Shown one piece after another: positions 8,091-16,922 of a stretch of 64,000 bases of DNA. Source of the stretch: Actinomyces trachealis (GTDB lineage Bacteria > Actinomycetota > Actinomycetes > Actinomycetales > Actinomycetaceae); assembly GCF_015711475.1 (NCBI RefSeq), contig NZ_CP065027.1:62001-126000 (forward strand), in the 5' to 3' direction. The position numbers and the translations under genes were made by a program. The notes under the pieces are model-generated. The model was not told where the DNA came from. It ran no database searches and worked only from the letters and a program-made list of their open reading frames with translations. The number at the start of each line of letters is the position of its first letter. The stretch's first letter is position 1.

Positions 8091-9431
8091 ATGAAGATTC
8101 CGGTGCCGCCGCCAGCGCCTACCGCCGAGCTGGTCAGTGAGCTGGAGAAGCGTGGCGAGCTGCGGGTGCTGTCCGATAAGGCCCTGACGGTGGACGCTGA
8201 ATACCACTCTTGGGACTGGTTCTTCAGGCACAAACCTCCTACTGGATTCGAGCGTAGGGATTGGTGGGCTGCAGTGCGGATCAGTAGGGCGCAGAGCGCT
8301 AGGCTCACGCCCTTCCAGATGAAAGATGGCACCTCACTGACCTACAACCTGCCTGACCCACTGCTACGTCTCATCGACGACGTCTCCGCTAGGGCTCGGG
8401 GTCAGGTCCAGCTGCCAGAGCCGATAGCTAACAGCACCACCCGAAACACCTACCTGGTGCGTTCCTTGATCGAAGAGGCGATCACTTCCTCCCAGCTGGA
8501 AGGGGCCTCCACCTCGCGAGTTAGGGCCAAGGAGATGCTGCGGGAAGGCCGTGCGCCGCGGGACCGCAGCGAGAAGATGATCGTCAACAACTACCGGGCC
8601 ATGCAGCGCATCGTCGCTCTCAAGACGGAGGCGCTCACGCCTGCCCTGGTGTGCGAAATCCACCGGATAGTCACAGCTGGAACCCTGGACAACCCGGCTG
8701 ACGCTGGCAGGATCCAGGCCCCGGGTGACAGCCGCGTAAGGGTGTACGGAACCGCCACCGAGGAGCAGGTGCTCCATGTGCCACCTGCTGCGGAGGAGCT
8801 GTCCGAACGGCTGGAACGACTCTGTGCCTTTGCGAACACAGCAGACGACGTCTCCGGCAAAGGGTCTTACATGCCGCCGTTGCTGCGGGCCATCACCCTC
8901 CACTTCATGATGGGCTACGACCACTACTTCGCGGACGGCAATGGCAGGACCTCGCGGGCCGTCTTCTACTGGTCCATGCTGAACCAGGGGTTCTTCCTGA
9001 CCGAGTTCCTCTCGATCTCCCGCCTGCTGCGCCAGGCCCCGGCCTGGTACGCCCGCAGCTTCCTGCTCACCGAGCAGGACGAGGGGGACCTGACCTACTT
9101 CTTTTTGGAGCAGGCGAAGGTCATTTCCCGGGCGATCGACGAACTGGACGCCTACTTGGCCAGGAAGTCCCAGCAGGTGCGCGAAGCCGCCATGCTCCTG
9201 CGTGAGATGAAGCTGAACTATCGGCAGGTCGCGGTTGTGGAGGGCTTCCTACGTGATCCAGGGGGCAGTGTCACGGTCGAAAGTCACCGGCAGGAGGCTG
9301 GCGTGGTGCCGCAGACCGCCCGGACAGACCTGCAGGGCCTAGAGGATCGTGGCCTGCTGACCCGCCACAAGGTAGGTAGGCGGGTGGTTTGGTATCCCGT
9401 GCCGGACCTGGCTGACAGAGTGGATTCCTAA
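8091..9431 (+). CDS. Fic-family AMPylase-like protein with C-terminal winged helix
   Basis: This 446-residue protein is of the common Fic/DOC class that transfers AMP or another nucleotide moiety to target proteins. The inhibitory helix motif SSQLEG lies near residue 133, N-terminal to the catalytic core (class II arrangement), and the active site HYFADGNGRTSR begins at His 278. A C-terminal winged-helix-like segment (about 390-446, TARTDLQGLEDRGLLTRHKVGRR) fits self-regulation through the upstream palindrome. The ATG at 8091 is chosen because GGGAGGCGAGAG precedes it; a TTG further upstream would overlap the operator. No separate antitoxin gene is adjacent. Confidence 0.88.
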   Translation: MKIPVPPPAPTAELVSELEKRGELRVLSDKALTVDAEYHSWDWFFRHKPPTGFERRDWWAAVRISRAQSARLTPFQMKDGTSLTYNLPDPLLRLIDDVSARARGQVQLPEPIANSTTRNTYLVRSLIEEAITSSQLEGASTSRVRAKEMLREGRAPRDRSEKMIVNNYRAMQRIVALKTEALTPALVCEIHRIVTAGTLDNPADAGRIQAPGDSRVRVYGTATEEQVLHVPPAAEELSERLERLCAFANTADDVSGKGSYMPPLLRAITLHFMMGYDHYFADGNGRTSRAVFYWSMLNQGFFLTEFLSISRLLRQAPAWYARSFLLTEQDEGDLTYFFLEQAKVISRAIDELDAYLARKSQQVREAAMLLREMKLNYRQVAVVEGFLRDPGGSVTVESHRQEAGVVPQTARTDLQGLEDRGLLTRHKVGRRVVWYPVPDLADRVDS

Positions 9432-9581
9432 TGGGCTCTGGGAAGCCTGCCTTGAACTGGACGGCATCTTCGCCGTCGTCGAGACCGCCGTCGCCCGGCA
9501 CCGGCAGTCAGTGCGTCCACTGGGGCCGGATGATCCCCCGAACCTCTCCCGCGGCAGGCCCAGATCAGTCACTATGGGAGC

Positions 9582-11636
9582 ATGACTGTGAGCGATGACA
9601 CCCAGCCCGCGTCCACTGCAACCACCTGGGGAGCCCGGCTACCAGGAGTCGTGCGCGAAGCCGTCGACGCCGTGCTCGGCCCGGACGCCACCCTGGACGC
9701 CACCGCCCGGCAGGTCCTGCGCACCCGGATCGAACGCTGGTACCCAGACCTCGCGGAAGGCCTGGCCACCCTCTACGGGGAACCAGCAGCCAGCCTGGCC
9801 CTAGTCCACCTGCTCTCCGCCGCCGCCCGCGCATACGTGGAGCGCGACCCCGCGTTGCGGCGCCTGGACCTGGCCCGCAGCCTGACCCCCGGCTGGCTCC
9901 AGGACCCCGGCCGCATCGGCTATTCCGCCTACACCGAGCGCTTCGCCGGGAGCCTGCGCGGCGTGGAGGAGCGCATCAGCTACCTGCGCGAACTCGGGGT
10001 CACTTACCTGCACCTCATGCCCCTGCTCACCCCCCGCCCCGGAGACTCCGACGGCGGCTACGCCGTCGCCGACCACACCACCGTCAGTCCCGCCCTGGGC
10101 ACTATGGAGGACCTGGGCCACCTCACCACCGCCCTGCGGCGTGGCGGCATCAGCCTGGCGGTGGACGTGGTGCTCAACCACGTGGCCCGCGAGCACGAGT
10201 GGGCCCGCCGCGCCCGCGCCGGGGAGGAGCGCTACCGCCACTACTTCCATATCTTCCCCGACCGCACCGAGCCCGACCAGTATGAGGCCACCCTGCCCGA
10301 GGTCTTCCCAGACTCCGCCCCTGGCAGCTTCACCTGGGACGAGCAGGCTGCCGGGTGGGTGTGGACCACCTTCAACCCTTTCCAGTGGGACCTGAATTGG
10401 CGCAACCCCGAGGTCATGGACGAGTTCGCGCGCATCATCCTAGACCTAGCCAACCGTGGCGTAGAGGTGCTGCGCCTAGACGGCCTGCCCTTCACCATCA
10501 AGCGCAAGGGCACCGACTGCCAGGGTGAGCCGGAGGTCCACGCCATCACCCAGGTGCTCAAAGCCCTGACCCGTATGGTCTGCCCCGCCGTCGCCCTAGA
10601 GGTGGACGCCGACGCACCCCCCACTGAGCTGATCCAGTACCTGGGGCAGGGGCGCTACACCGGCAAGGCCGCCGACCTGGCCCCCCACAACCCGCTCATG
10701 GTGCAGATCTGGTCTATGCTCGCCAGCCGCAACGTGCGTCTGGCGGCTCAAGCCCTGGGCTCCCTGCCCGCCGAGCCCCCGGCAGCCACCTGGGTCACCT
10801 ACCTGCGCAGCCACGACGACATCGTCTGGTCCGTCCGGGACGACGACGCCGAGGCCGTGGGCCTCAACGGCTACTGGCACCGCGTCTTCCTGTCCGACTG
10901 GTATCAGGGCCTGTACCCGATGAGCGACGCCCGCGGTCTGGTCTACCAGCACAGTCCCACCACCGGTGAGAGCCGGATTGCGGGCACCGCCGCCAGCCTG
11001 ATCGGCGTGGAGGCGGCGGCGGAGGTGCTCGCCGGCGTGGCGGACGAGACTCCCGCCTGGCGGGAGGAGGAACTGTGCACCTGGTACGAGCAGCGCCTTA
11101 ACGCCCTGCGCTTGGCTTACGCCGTCGTCTACGGCTGGGGCGGGCTGCCCGTCCTGTGGAGCGGCGACGAGTTGGGTCAGTTCAACGACCCCAACTGGGA
11201 CACCGAACCCGGGCACGAGCACGACTGCCGCTGGGCGGGGCGGCCCGTGCTCAACGTGGCCGCGGCGGCGCAGCGGCACGACGCCGGAACCCTGGCCGGG
11301 CGGGTGTTCAGGGAACTCGCGCATATGGGCCGGGTGCGGGCCAGCCTGCCCCAGCTGGGCGCCGAGGTACGCAGCCAGGTGGCGCCGGTGGACGACGACG
11401 GCGTGCTGGTCACCTTCCGCGACCACCCGCGCGGCAGTTTCGTGGGCGTGTACAACGTCACCGGCCATTGGCGCTCCGTGCCTACCGCCCGCCTGGCTGA
11501 GTACGGGGTGCTGGGCGCGGTGGACGTGCTCACTGACACCGTGCCCTCGGGCTCCACCACCCTGGAGGGGGCAGGGGACGGGCTGGTACCGGTGCCGCCC
11601 TACGCCGCCTGGTGGCTGGTGCGCTCCACGGACTGA
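9582..11636 (+). CDS. Amylosucrase-like GH13 enzyme
   Basis: This 684-residue protein resembles amylosucrases (GH13 subfamily 4), which build alpha-1,4-glucan from sucrose, or the related sucrose hydrolases. A helical N-terminal domain precedes the barrel. The subfamily-typical stretch around FPDRTEPDQYEATLPEVFPD, followed by SFTWD, is present. Catalytic residues are in place: Asp300 (nucleophile, VLRLDG), Glu340 (acid/base, VALEVD) and Asp412 (SHDD). The residues around the acid/base differ from the usual FKSEAIV, so sucrose specificity is not certain. No signal peptide is seen, so it should be cytoplasmic. The gene is monocistronic. Confidence 0.82.
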   Translation: MTVSDDTQPASTATTWGARLPGVVREAVDAVLGPDATLDATARQVLRTRIERWYPDLAEGLATLYGEPAASLALVHLLSAAARAYVERDPALRRLDLARSLTPGWLQDPGRIGYSAYTERFAGSLRGVEERISYLRELGVTYLHLMPLLTPRPGDSDGGYAVADHTTVSPALGTMEDLGHLTTALRRGGISLAVDVVLNHVAREHEWARRARAGEERYRHYFHIFPDRTEPDQYEATLPEVFPDSAPGSFTWDEQAAGWVWTTFNPFQWDLNWRNPEVMDEFARIILDLANRGVEVLRLDGLPFTIKRKGTDCQGEPEVHAITQVLKALTRMVCPAVALEVDADAPPTELIQYLGQGRYTGKAADLAPHNPLMVQIWSMLASRNVRLAAQALGSLPAEPPAATWVTYLRSHDDIVWSVRDDDAEAVGLNGYWHRVFLSDWYQGLYPMSDARGLVYQHSPTTGESRIAGTAASLIGVEAAAEVLAGVADETPAWREEELCTWYEQRLNALRLAYAVVYGWGGLPVLWSGDELGQFNDPNWDTEPGHEHDCRWAGRPVLNVAAAAQRHDAGTLAGRVFRELAHMGRVRASLPQLGAEVRSQVAPVDDDGVLVTFRDHPRGSFVGVYNVTGHWRSVPTARLAEYGVLGAVDVLTDTVPSGSTTLEGAGDGLVPVPPYAAWWLVRSTD

Positions 11637-11659
11637 GCGGAGGCGCGGGGGAAGACCGG

Positions 11660-11833
11660 ATGGGAACCGTTGGCGTCGTCGCCGACACCCTAGAGCTTCG
11701 GCGTCTGCAGGACACAGCCGAGGAGACGCGGGCACGCCTCCTCGCCCTGTCCCAGGAGCAGGGAAGCACGCGTCACGAGCTCTCCGACCTGGTCAAGCGG
11801 CCTGGCCGTGAACGTCGTGGAGTGCTGAGCTAG
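11660..11833 (+). CDS. Possible small protein, 57 aa
   Basis: A short open frame starts ATG GGA ACC and encodes a charged, probably helical peptide (LRRLQDTAEETRARLL). No family is recognised and no strong ribosome binding site is evident. It lies between amylosucrase and a decayed toxin-antitoxin locus and may itself be a remnant. The call is weak. Confidence 0.25.
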   Translation: MGTVGVVADTLELRRLQDTAEETRARLLALSQEQGSTRHELSDLVKRPGRERRGVLS

Positions 11834-11865
11834 GCGGGCCGGGAGTATGACCTGGGCGGGCCGCC

Positions 11866-12027
11866 CTACTCGTAGTGGTAGCGGCAGGCAGCGACCAGGA
11901 TGTTCCCGGTGTCGTCGATCCGGTACACCAGATGGTGCTCGGCGGTGATGCGCTTGAGGACCTTGCGGTCCTGGGCCTGCCACCACAGGTAGTCCGCCCA
12001 GGCCGATTTGTCCCAGATGAGTGCCAC
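11866..12027 (-). pseudogene. yoeB: YoeB/Txe-type toxin with internal deletion
   Basis: The 53-residue frame has both ends of a YoeB mRNA interferase, VALIWDKSAWADYLWWQAQDRKVLKRI at the start and TAEHHLVYRI followed by ACRYHYE at the end. About 28 residues normally between them (the RNPFEGIGKPEPLK and SRRI region of the family) are missing without a frameshift. That region carries part of the catalytic surface, so the toxin should be dead, although the general-base Glu and the terminal His-Tyr are still present. The GTG start follows the antitoxin stop by one base, the usual coupled order. The call as a deletion rests on knowledge of the family, not an alignment run. Confidence 0.65.
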
Positions 12028-12028
12028 C

Positions 12029-12235
12029 TCAGTCAGCCTCGACCAGCTCGTGCCGTGCACCGACGCCGCCGTCCAGCCGCTCCACTGCCGCCAGCAGCCG
12101 CTTGGCGTTGGTGGGGTTGCGCAGCAGGTAGTCCGTCTCCTTGAGCGACTGGTACTCCGCCAGGGAGACGATCACAGCGGGCTCGTGCCCGGCGCGCGTG
12201 AGGGTGTTCGTGTGCCAACGGACGAACGGGCTCAC
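12029..12235 (-). pseudogene. yefM: YefM/Phd-type antitoxin, N-terminus lost
   Basis: The C-terminal 55 residues (EPAVIVSLAEYQSLKETDYL, then LLRNPTNAKRLL) match YefM antitoxins, including the toxin-binding tail. The N-terminal DNA-binding strand and helices are replaced by a short unrelated stretch before TRAGHEP, so promoter binding should be lost. The frame starts at a GTG and ends one base before the toxin start. Together with the deleted yoeB this is a decaying antitoxin-toxin pair. Confidence 0.6.
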
Positions 12236-12255
12236 CCCACAGACACTCAGAAGTG

Positions 12256-13338
12256 TCAGGAGATACGTCGGTGAGGTAATGGCGATTCCTTCGCAAGGCG
12301 AGCGAATTCCTTGCGAGCCGCATCTTCAATCTGCTCCCACGGAAACAAGGCCTGAAGGTACGTGCACCGAGATGGGTTGCTTTCTCGTTTAAGAAGTTCC
12401 TTTAGTACCTTCTCTTTATTTTGCAGGAGGCCCAACACCTCGAGGATCCACAAGCGAAGCTCGGGCCTACGCTGAAACGAGCGGCTCTTCCATACATCCT
12501 GAGCTGATAGTAATCTGTAATTTCGCTTCTTTGTATCCGTTTCGGCATTTGAGTAGCGCAAGAACTCCTTAAATAAGAATACTGATGCCGCATGGGTGCG
12601 GATGGAGAACCACCAACGGTCCCTTTCTTCCTGAGGGAAACATGTTTCGAAGGCATCGGTGAGTGGAGTGGGTCTGGTTAGCTCAGCGAGGACCGCACCA
12701 AAGTCTTCTGCGCTCATCCGGTCGTCTCCGTCGCGGATTGGGCGGATCACCCGTGCTGGGTTCCCGGCAACAACATGCCCTGCGGGGACGTCTTTGGTGA
12801 CGACGGCTCCGGCGGCGACGATCGCACCTTCGCCAATGGTGACGCCTGGCAGGATTACGGCGTTGGAGCCGAACCACACGTCGTTTTCGACCCTGATGGG
12901 CTTCGGGTGCAGGGTGACACGGCGGTCGGGGGACTCGTCGTGGTTGAGAGTCGCGAACACCGTGTTGTGGCCGATCAGTGCACGGTCACCGATCCAGATT
13001 CCGCCCTGATCCTGGAAACTGCACCCGGCGTTGACGAACACGCCCTTGCCGAAATGCAGATTGATCCCGCAATCCACGGTCAGCGGCGTCACCACCGTCA
13101 GGGATGCGTCCACGGGCTCGCCAACAATCTTCTCGATCAGGGTGCGGAGCTGCTCCGCCGTGTACACCCCCGAGTTCAACTCCTGACACAGTAGGCGCGT
13201 CTCTACCGCCCGGGCATGCATGAATTCGAGCGCCTCACTACCGGGAGTGAGCGGCTGACCGACTGCCATCGCCTCTACAAACTGCTCGCGATCCACAATG
13301 CATCCCTTCCCTTTGTCTGTCTTCCATTCTCCCTCCAA
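12256..13338 (-). CDS. Maltose/galactoside O-acetyltransferase-like protein with C-terminal extension
   Basis: The first 215 residues form a left-handed beta-helix hexapeptide acetyltransferase of the LacA/Maa/NodL group, with a Maa-type N-terminal helix, [36 protein letters not shown] and the end motif [12 protein letters not shown]; the active-site His should be in ATLNHD. A further 140 residues are not part of the usual enzyme and include two Trp-rich helices ([18 protein letters not shown]) of unknown role. Two starts are possible, ATG at 13338 or a GTG after GGGAAGGGATGCATT about 42 bases inside. The acceptor sugar is unknown. Confidence 0.75.
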   Translation of the reverse strand: MEGEWKTDKGKGCIVDREQFVEAMAVGQPLTPGSEALEFMHARAVETRLLCQELNSGVYTAEQLRTLIEKIVGEPVDASLTVVTPLTVDCGINLHFGKGVFVNAGCSFQDQGGIWIGDRALIGHNTVFATLNHDESPDRRVTLHPKPIRVENDVWFGSNAVILPGVTIGEGAIVAAGAVVTKDVPAGHVVAGNPARVIRPIRDGDDRMSAEDFGAVLAELTRPTPLTDAFETCFPQEERDRWWFSIRTHAASVFLFKEFLRYSNAETDTKKRNYRLLSAQDVWKSRSFQRRPELRLWILEVLGLLQNKEKVLKELLKRESNPSRCTYLQALFPWEQIEDAARKEFARLAKESPLPHRRIS

Positions 13339-13352
13339 GGAGGTGATCTGTC

Positions 13353-13409
13353 ATGGCCAACTCCAGTTTCGGACGCAAGCTTGGTGGCTCTTCCCAATTG
13401 TGTAGGTAA
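13353..13409 (+). other. 18-codon mini-ORF behind a perfect Shine-Dalgarno
   Basis: AAGGAGGTGATC, a full match to the 16S rRNA tail complement, lies four bases before an ATG that opens an 18-codon frame (MANSSFGRKLGGSSQLCR). It sits in the leader of the DUF262 gene, whose own ribosome site is weak. It may be a leader peptide, a remnant of a lost gene, or chance. Confidence 0.35.
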
Positions 13410-13484
13410 TGCTGGGCACGGCTGCGGCGTGCCGCCCGCTTGCGGCTACGGGATCGTGTCAGTGGTGCGTGGCATCATCAAGGC

Positions 13485-15122
13485 ATGGAACCGTCAAGGG
13501 CATCCTCTTCTAGCCAGGCCTGCACGATCTCCCAGTTGCGGGACCTCGTGCTCTCCGGCCGTCTCCGTGTGCCACAGTTCCAGCGTTCCTTCCGCTGGGA
13601 GGCTAGCGACGTGCAGAGTCTTGTCGATTCCGTCCTGCGCGGCTATCCCATCGGCAGCCTCCTTTTTTGGGAACGCGAGGCACCGGAGGAGGAGATTGTC
13701 GTCGGTGCGCTGCGCGTGCACGCCTTGGCCCGCCCCGATGCCATGTGGGTCGTCGATGGTCAGCAGCGACTGACGAGCCTCGTAAACGTCACCGATCCCG
13801 CCGGTTTCAAGGATCCGCGCTTCGCTGTGGGCTACTCGTTGCGTAGTGGGGAAGTGGTTCGAGGCGCTCGCCTTGACGACCCGCTCGTGATCCCTCTCTC
13901 GGACCTCTTCGACTTCTCCCGGACTCTGGCGTGGCTCGGGCGGAATCCTGATGGCGCTGCGTTTGCTACCCAGGTGCAGGATGTCGCCCGGCGCCTCAAC
14001 CTCGCCGACCTCCCGGTCACCATCATGAAAGACGCTGACGAGCGGACCCTGCGAGAGGTCTTTGACAGGATCAACTCCCGGGGTAAACGTCTGAGCGCAG
14101 CAGAGATCTTCGACGCCATCCATGGAGGTGTCAGCGAGAGGACCTCGATGACGGGCATCGCCCAACGGGTGGATGCGCAGACGCAGTTCGGTGTCCTAAA
14201 CGAGCATACGGTCGTCCAGGCGCTCCTTATTCGGCGGAACACTGACATCACCCGGGACCTTCACGGAGAATTTTCCCTAACGCGCAGGCGGGCGAGTGAC
14301 CTCCCCGAGGAGAGCGAGTCTGAAGCCTACGCAGCGACGGAGGCCGCACTGACCTCAGCTGTCCGCTTCCTGCGGGGATGCTGCGGCATTCCGCACATGA
14401 CTTTCCTACCTTTCCGCTTCCAGCTGCTTGTCCTGTGCCGCTTCTTCGCCTTCTTCCCGGAGCCGAGTGATCGCAACCAGGAACTCCTCAGCCGCTGGTT
14501 GTGGCGGACGAGTGTTGGCGCCGACCAGCTCGGATTGTCCGGTTCGCAGGCCGATCTACGATCCCTGGCTAGCTGTGTCATCCCTGGCCAGGAGTCCGCC
14601 TCCGTCCAGCGCCTCCTGGAAGGTGCCCGGCTGACCGCAGCGCCGGAGGCCCCTGATCTCTCCGTCTTCCGAACCACGCGCTCAGACAGCAAGTTGATCC
14701 TGGCTGCCCTGTGGAGCCTTGAGCCCTTCAACCCGCTCACGAGTGCCCCGATTACCCAGGAGACGCTGGCCGAGACCCTGGTGGGAGAAACCACGCCGCG
14801 CGCCATGGTCACTGACCTAGTTACCCCTCGGAACGCGCCGGAGGGTTGTGCTCTTGCCGCGTTGAAGGTGATCTCTGTTGTAGAGGGACGTGAGCTAGTC
14901 GCTGCCCTTGAGGCTGGCACTGATCTTCACAGCCTGCTGCTTGATGCGGCGATGGTGCGTGCTCTTCAACGCGATGACGTGCCCGAGTTCCTTAAGCTGC
15001 GCGAGGTTGCGATGCGCTCCTTCCTGCATGACTTCCTAATCGTGCGCACTGGTTGGGAGCAGGACGACTCTCCACCACTTTCCGACTATGTCTTTGACGG
15101 CCTTGAGATGGAGGAGCCATGA
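13485..15122 (+). CDS. DUF262 (GmrSD N-domain, ParB-like nuclease) protein
   Basis: This 545-residue protein carries the DUF262 fold known from GmrSD type IV restriction enzymes. Signature residues are VPQFQRSFRW (29-38), DGQQR (91-95) and FDRINSRGKRLSAAEI (near 190-205). A long helical C-terminal half follows, with no recognisable DUF1524 HNH nuclease, so nuclease output, if any, is from the N-domain alone. In GmrSD the DUF262 domain is linked to NTP-driven cleavage of modified DNA. The start is the ATG at 13485. It overlaps the HipA-like kinase gene by ATGA, so the pair is one operon and one likely system. Confidence 0.8.
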   Translation: MEPSRASSSSQACTISQLRDLVLSGRLRVPQFQRSFRWEASDVQSLVDSVLRGYPIGSLLFWEREAPEEEIVVGALRVHALARPDAMWVVDGQQRLTSLVNVTDPAGFKDPRFAVGYSLRSGEVVRGARLDDPLVIPLSDLFDFSRTLAWLGRNPDGAAFATQVQDVARRLNLADLPVTIMKDADERTLREVFDRINSRGKRLSAAEIFDAIHGGVSERTSMTGIAQRVDAQTQFGVLNEHTVVQALLIRRNTDITRDLHGEFSLTRRRASDLPEESESEAYAATEAALTSAVRFLRGCCGIPHMTFLPFRFQLLVLCRFFAFFPEPSDRNQELLSRWLWRTSVGADQLGLSGSQADLRSLASCVIPGQESASVQRLLEGARLTAAPEAPDLSVFRTTRSDSKLILAALWSLEPFNPLTSAPITQETLAETLVGETTPRAMVTDLVTPRNAPEGCALAALKVISVVEGRELVAALEAGTDLHSLLLDAAMVRALQRDDVPEFLKLREVAMRSFLHDFLIVRTGWEQDDSPPLSDYVFDGLEMEEP

Positions 15123-16345
15123 ACGAGGCCGTCTACGCTGTACTCCTTCACGGGGAGCACGTTGGCGCCATCCACAGTCGGGACGACTTCACCAAGTTCA
15201 TCTTTGATCGTGACTACTGGAACCGGCCCGGACGGATGGTGCTCGGACGCTGGTTCGAGGACCATCCGAGGAAGCGGCCCCATGCCGTGAATGCGGTTCC
15301 CGCTTGGTTCTCCAACTTGTTGCCTGAAGGGCGGCTTCGTGAGCTCATCGCAGCGGAAGTAGGGGTTACCGTACACCGTGAGATGGATCTGCTAGCCCAG
15401 ATCGGCCATGACCTTCCCGGCGCTGTCACGGTCCGCCATGATGAGGGCGGAACGGTGGACCTGGAATTGACGGATAATGACGCGGCCTCTGTTGCCAATG
15501 CCGCCGCGGTGCCGGGTGCCCTCCGCTTCTCCCTGGCTGGAATGGCTCTCAAGTTCTCCATGCGTGAGACAGGGGATCGCCTCGCAGTCCCTGCGCGCGA
15601 CCAGGACGGCGACTGGATCGTAAAGACGCCCGATCTCTCCTACCCTGGGCTACCCGCCAACGAGCTGGCCGTAATGGAACTGGCACGAATGGTCGGGATT
15701 GAAGCGCCGGACACAAGGCTCAGGGCGCGTGAAGAGCTCGACGGCCTTGGTCCTGGCGCCTGGCCCTCGGAGGAGAGGGTGGCATACTGCGTCCGCCGTT
15801 TCGACAGGAGCGCGGACGGACGGGTCCACATTGAGGATTTCGCTCAGGTACTTGGTCGCGCCGGTGCTGGTCAGAACAAGTACCGCTCGGCTGTGGAGAC
15901 CGTCGCCGGTCTTGCCTACCGTGGTGGAGACCGCAACTCCTTGCATGAGATGGTCCGTAGGACGGTGTTCAACCTCCTCGTTGGCAACGGGGACGCTCAC
16001 CTGAAGAACTGGTCGCTCATATATCTGGACGGCAGACGGCCACGCCTGTCGCCCGCCTATGACCTCGTCTGCACCGCCATCTACCCGAACCAGGCTGAGA
16101 TGGGCCTCCCCTTCTTCGGTACGACCAGCGCGGAAAACATCGGTCGTGAGCACTTCCTGCGCATCCGTGACATCCTCCACCTTCCTGGTGATGACGTCGT
16201 CGATGTCGTCGACGAGACGGTCGAGATCTTCATGCAGGTGTGGGCCGAGGGAGCGGGCGAGAGAATGCCGAATGCGGTCGCGGCTTGGATTGGCGAGCAT
16301 CGTGAGGCGACTGCTCGACGGCTCACAGCCCGCCAGGGCGTTTGA
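15119..16345 (+). CDS. HipA-like serine/threonine kinase
   Basis: This 408-residue protein belongs to the HipA family of Ser/Thr kinases that phosphorylate translation factors. It shows RFSLAGMALKFSM (P-loop-like segment), WIVKTP (ATP-binding Lys), the catalytic loop GDAHLKN at 291-297 and the metal-binding AYDL near 313. No HipB-type DNA-binding antitoxin is present on either side; instead the kinase is coupled by a 4-base overlap to a DUF262 protein. It could therefore be a toxin neutralised by DUF262 or the regulatory kinase of a defence system. Its phosphorylation target is unknown. Confidence 0.82.
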   Translation: MNEAVYAVLLHGEHVGAIHSRDDFTKFIFDRDYWNRPGRMVLGRWFEDHPRKRPHAVNAVPAWFSNLLPEGRLRELIAAEVGVTVHREMDLLAQIGHDLPGAVTVRHDEGGTVDLELTDNDAASVANAAAVPGALRFSLAGMALKFSMRETGDRLAVPARDQDGDWIVKTPDLSYPGLPANELAVMELARMVGIEAPDTRLRAREELDGLGPGAWPSEERVAYCVRRFDRSADGRVHIEDFAQVLGRAGAGQNKYRSAVETVAGLAYRGGDRNSLHEMVRRTVFNLLVGNGDAHLKNWSLIYLDGRRPRLSPAYDLVCTAIYPNQAEMGLPFFGTTSAENIGREHFLRIRDILHLPGDDVVDVVDETVEIFMQVWAEGAGERMPNAVAAWIGEHREATARRLTARQGV

Positions 16346-16567
16346 GGAGCCAGTGCGCTGCGCTTTGGGTGTGCTCCGCGGTAGCTGGCTATCACTGGCG
16401 GAGGGCTAGACTGCCCCGCCCAGCCGGGTGGGGCGGCCGCAACAACCCCTACCGGCGTTATGTTGGGGGTCACATGGTCTGGCCGTGAGGAACTGCTAGC
16501 TCACAGCGTCCTACCGGTGTCCGCGGCGAAACACTGGCGACGGACAAGGACAACCAAAGAGAAGCAC

Positions 16568-16891
16568 ATGAGCAACGGCTCCATTCCCCAGACCGGCCAG
16601 CAGCGTGAGATCGCCCAGGAGCAGGAGAAGCGGGAGAACACCAACCGTGGCCCCCTGCAGACCAAGCATGGCGTGACCACCATCGACGAGAACGTCGTCG
16701 CCAAGATCGTCGGCATAGCTGCTCGTGAGGTCCCCGGCGTGTACGACATGGGCAACGCCATCCGCCGCAACATCATCGAGCAGGTCGAGGGCACCATCGG
16801 CCTGGAAGTCATCGAGGTCAACGTGAACGTCACCGACGTGTACCTGCCCGATGAGGACGACGAGGACTCGCGTGGCACCGACCCGAAGTGA
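16568..16891 (+). CDS. Asp23/Gls24-family protein, shortened
   Basis: The 107-residue product has an N-terminal TKHGVTTIDENVVAKIVGIAAREVPGVY and ends in LEVIEVNVNVTDVYLP, both characteristic of Asp23 envelope-stress proteins. The middle segment common in the family (a VSVEVG...AAVDLTIVVEYG-type strand pair, roughly 45-55 residues) is absent, and the frame passes straight from GVYDMGN to AIRRNIIEQVEG. It may be a compact functional version or a product of in-frame deletion. The ATG follows GAGAAGCAC. A small membrane protein gene follows, the usual neighbour of Asp23. Confidence 0.75.
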   Translation: MSNGSIPQTGQQREIAQEQEKRENTNRGPLQTKHGVTTIDENVVAKIVGIAAREVPGVYDMGNAIRRNIIEQVEGTIGLEVIEVNVNVTDVYLPDEDDEDSRGTDPK

Positions 16892-16922
16892 CCAGCGCGG
16901 TCAAGTCAACCAAGGAGACTGC

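Noticed and set aside
9431..9598. 55-codon frame overlapping the end of the first Fic gene
   Set aside because: It has no ribosome site, low-complexity Ser/Pro composition and overlaps the amylosucrase start.
10596..11735. 379-codon open frame antisense to the amylosucrase gene
   Set aside because: The His/Gly/Val-rich composition and absence of motifs mark it as a mirror of the GH13 gene, whose catalytic residues lie on the other strand.
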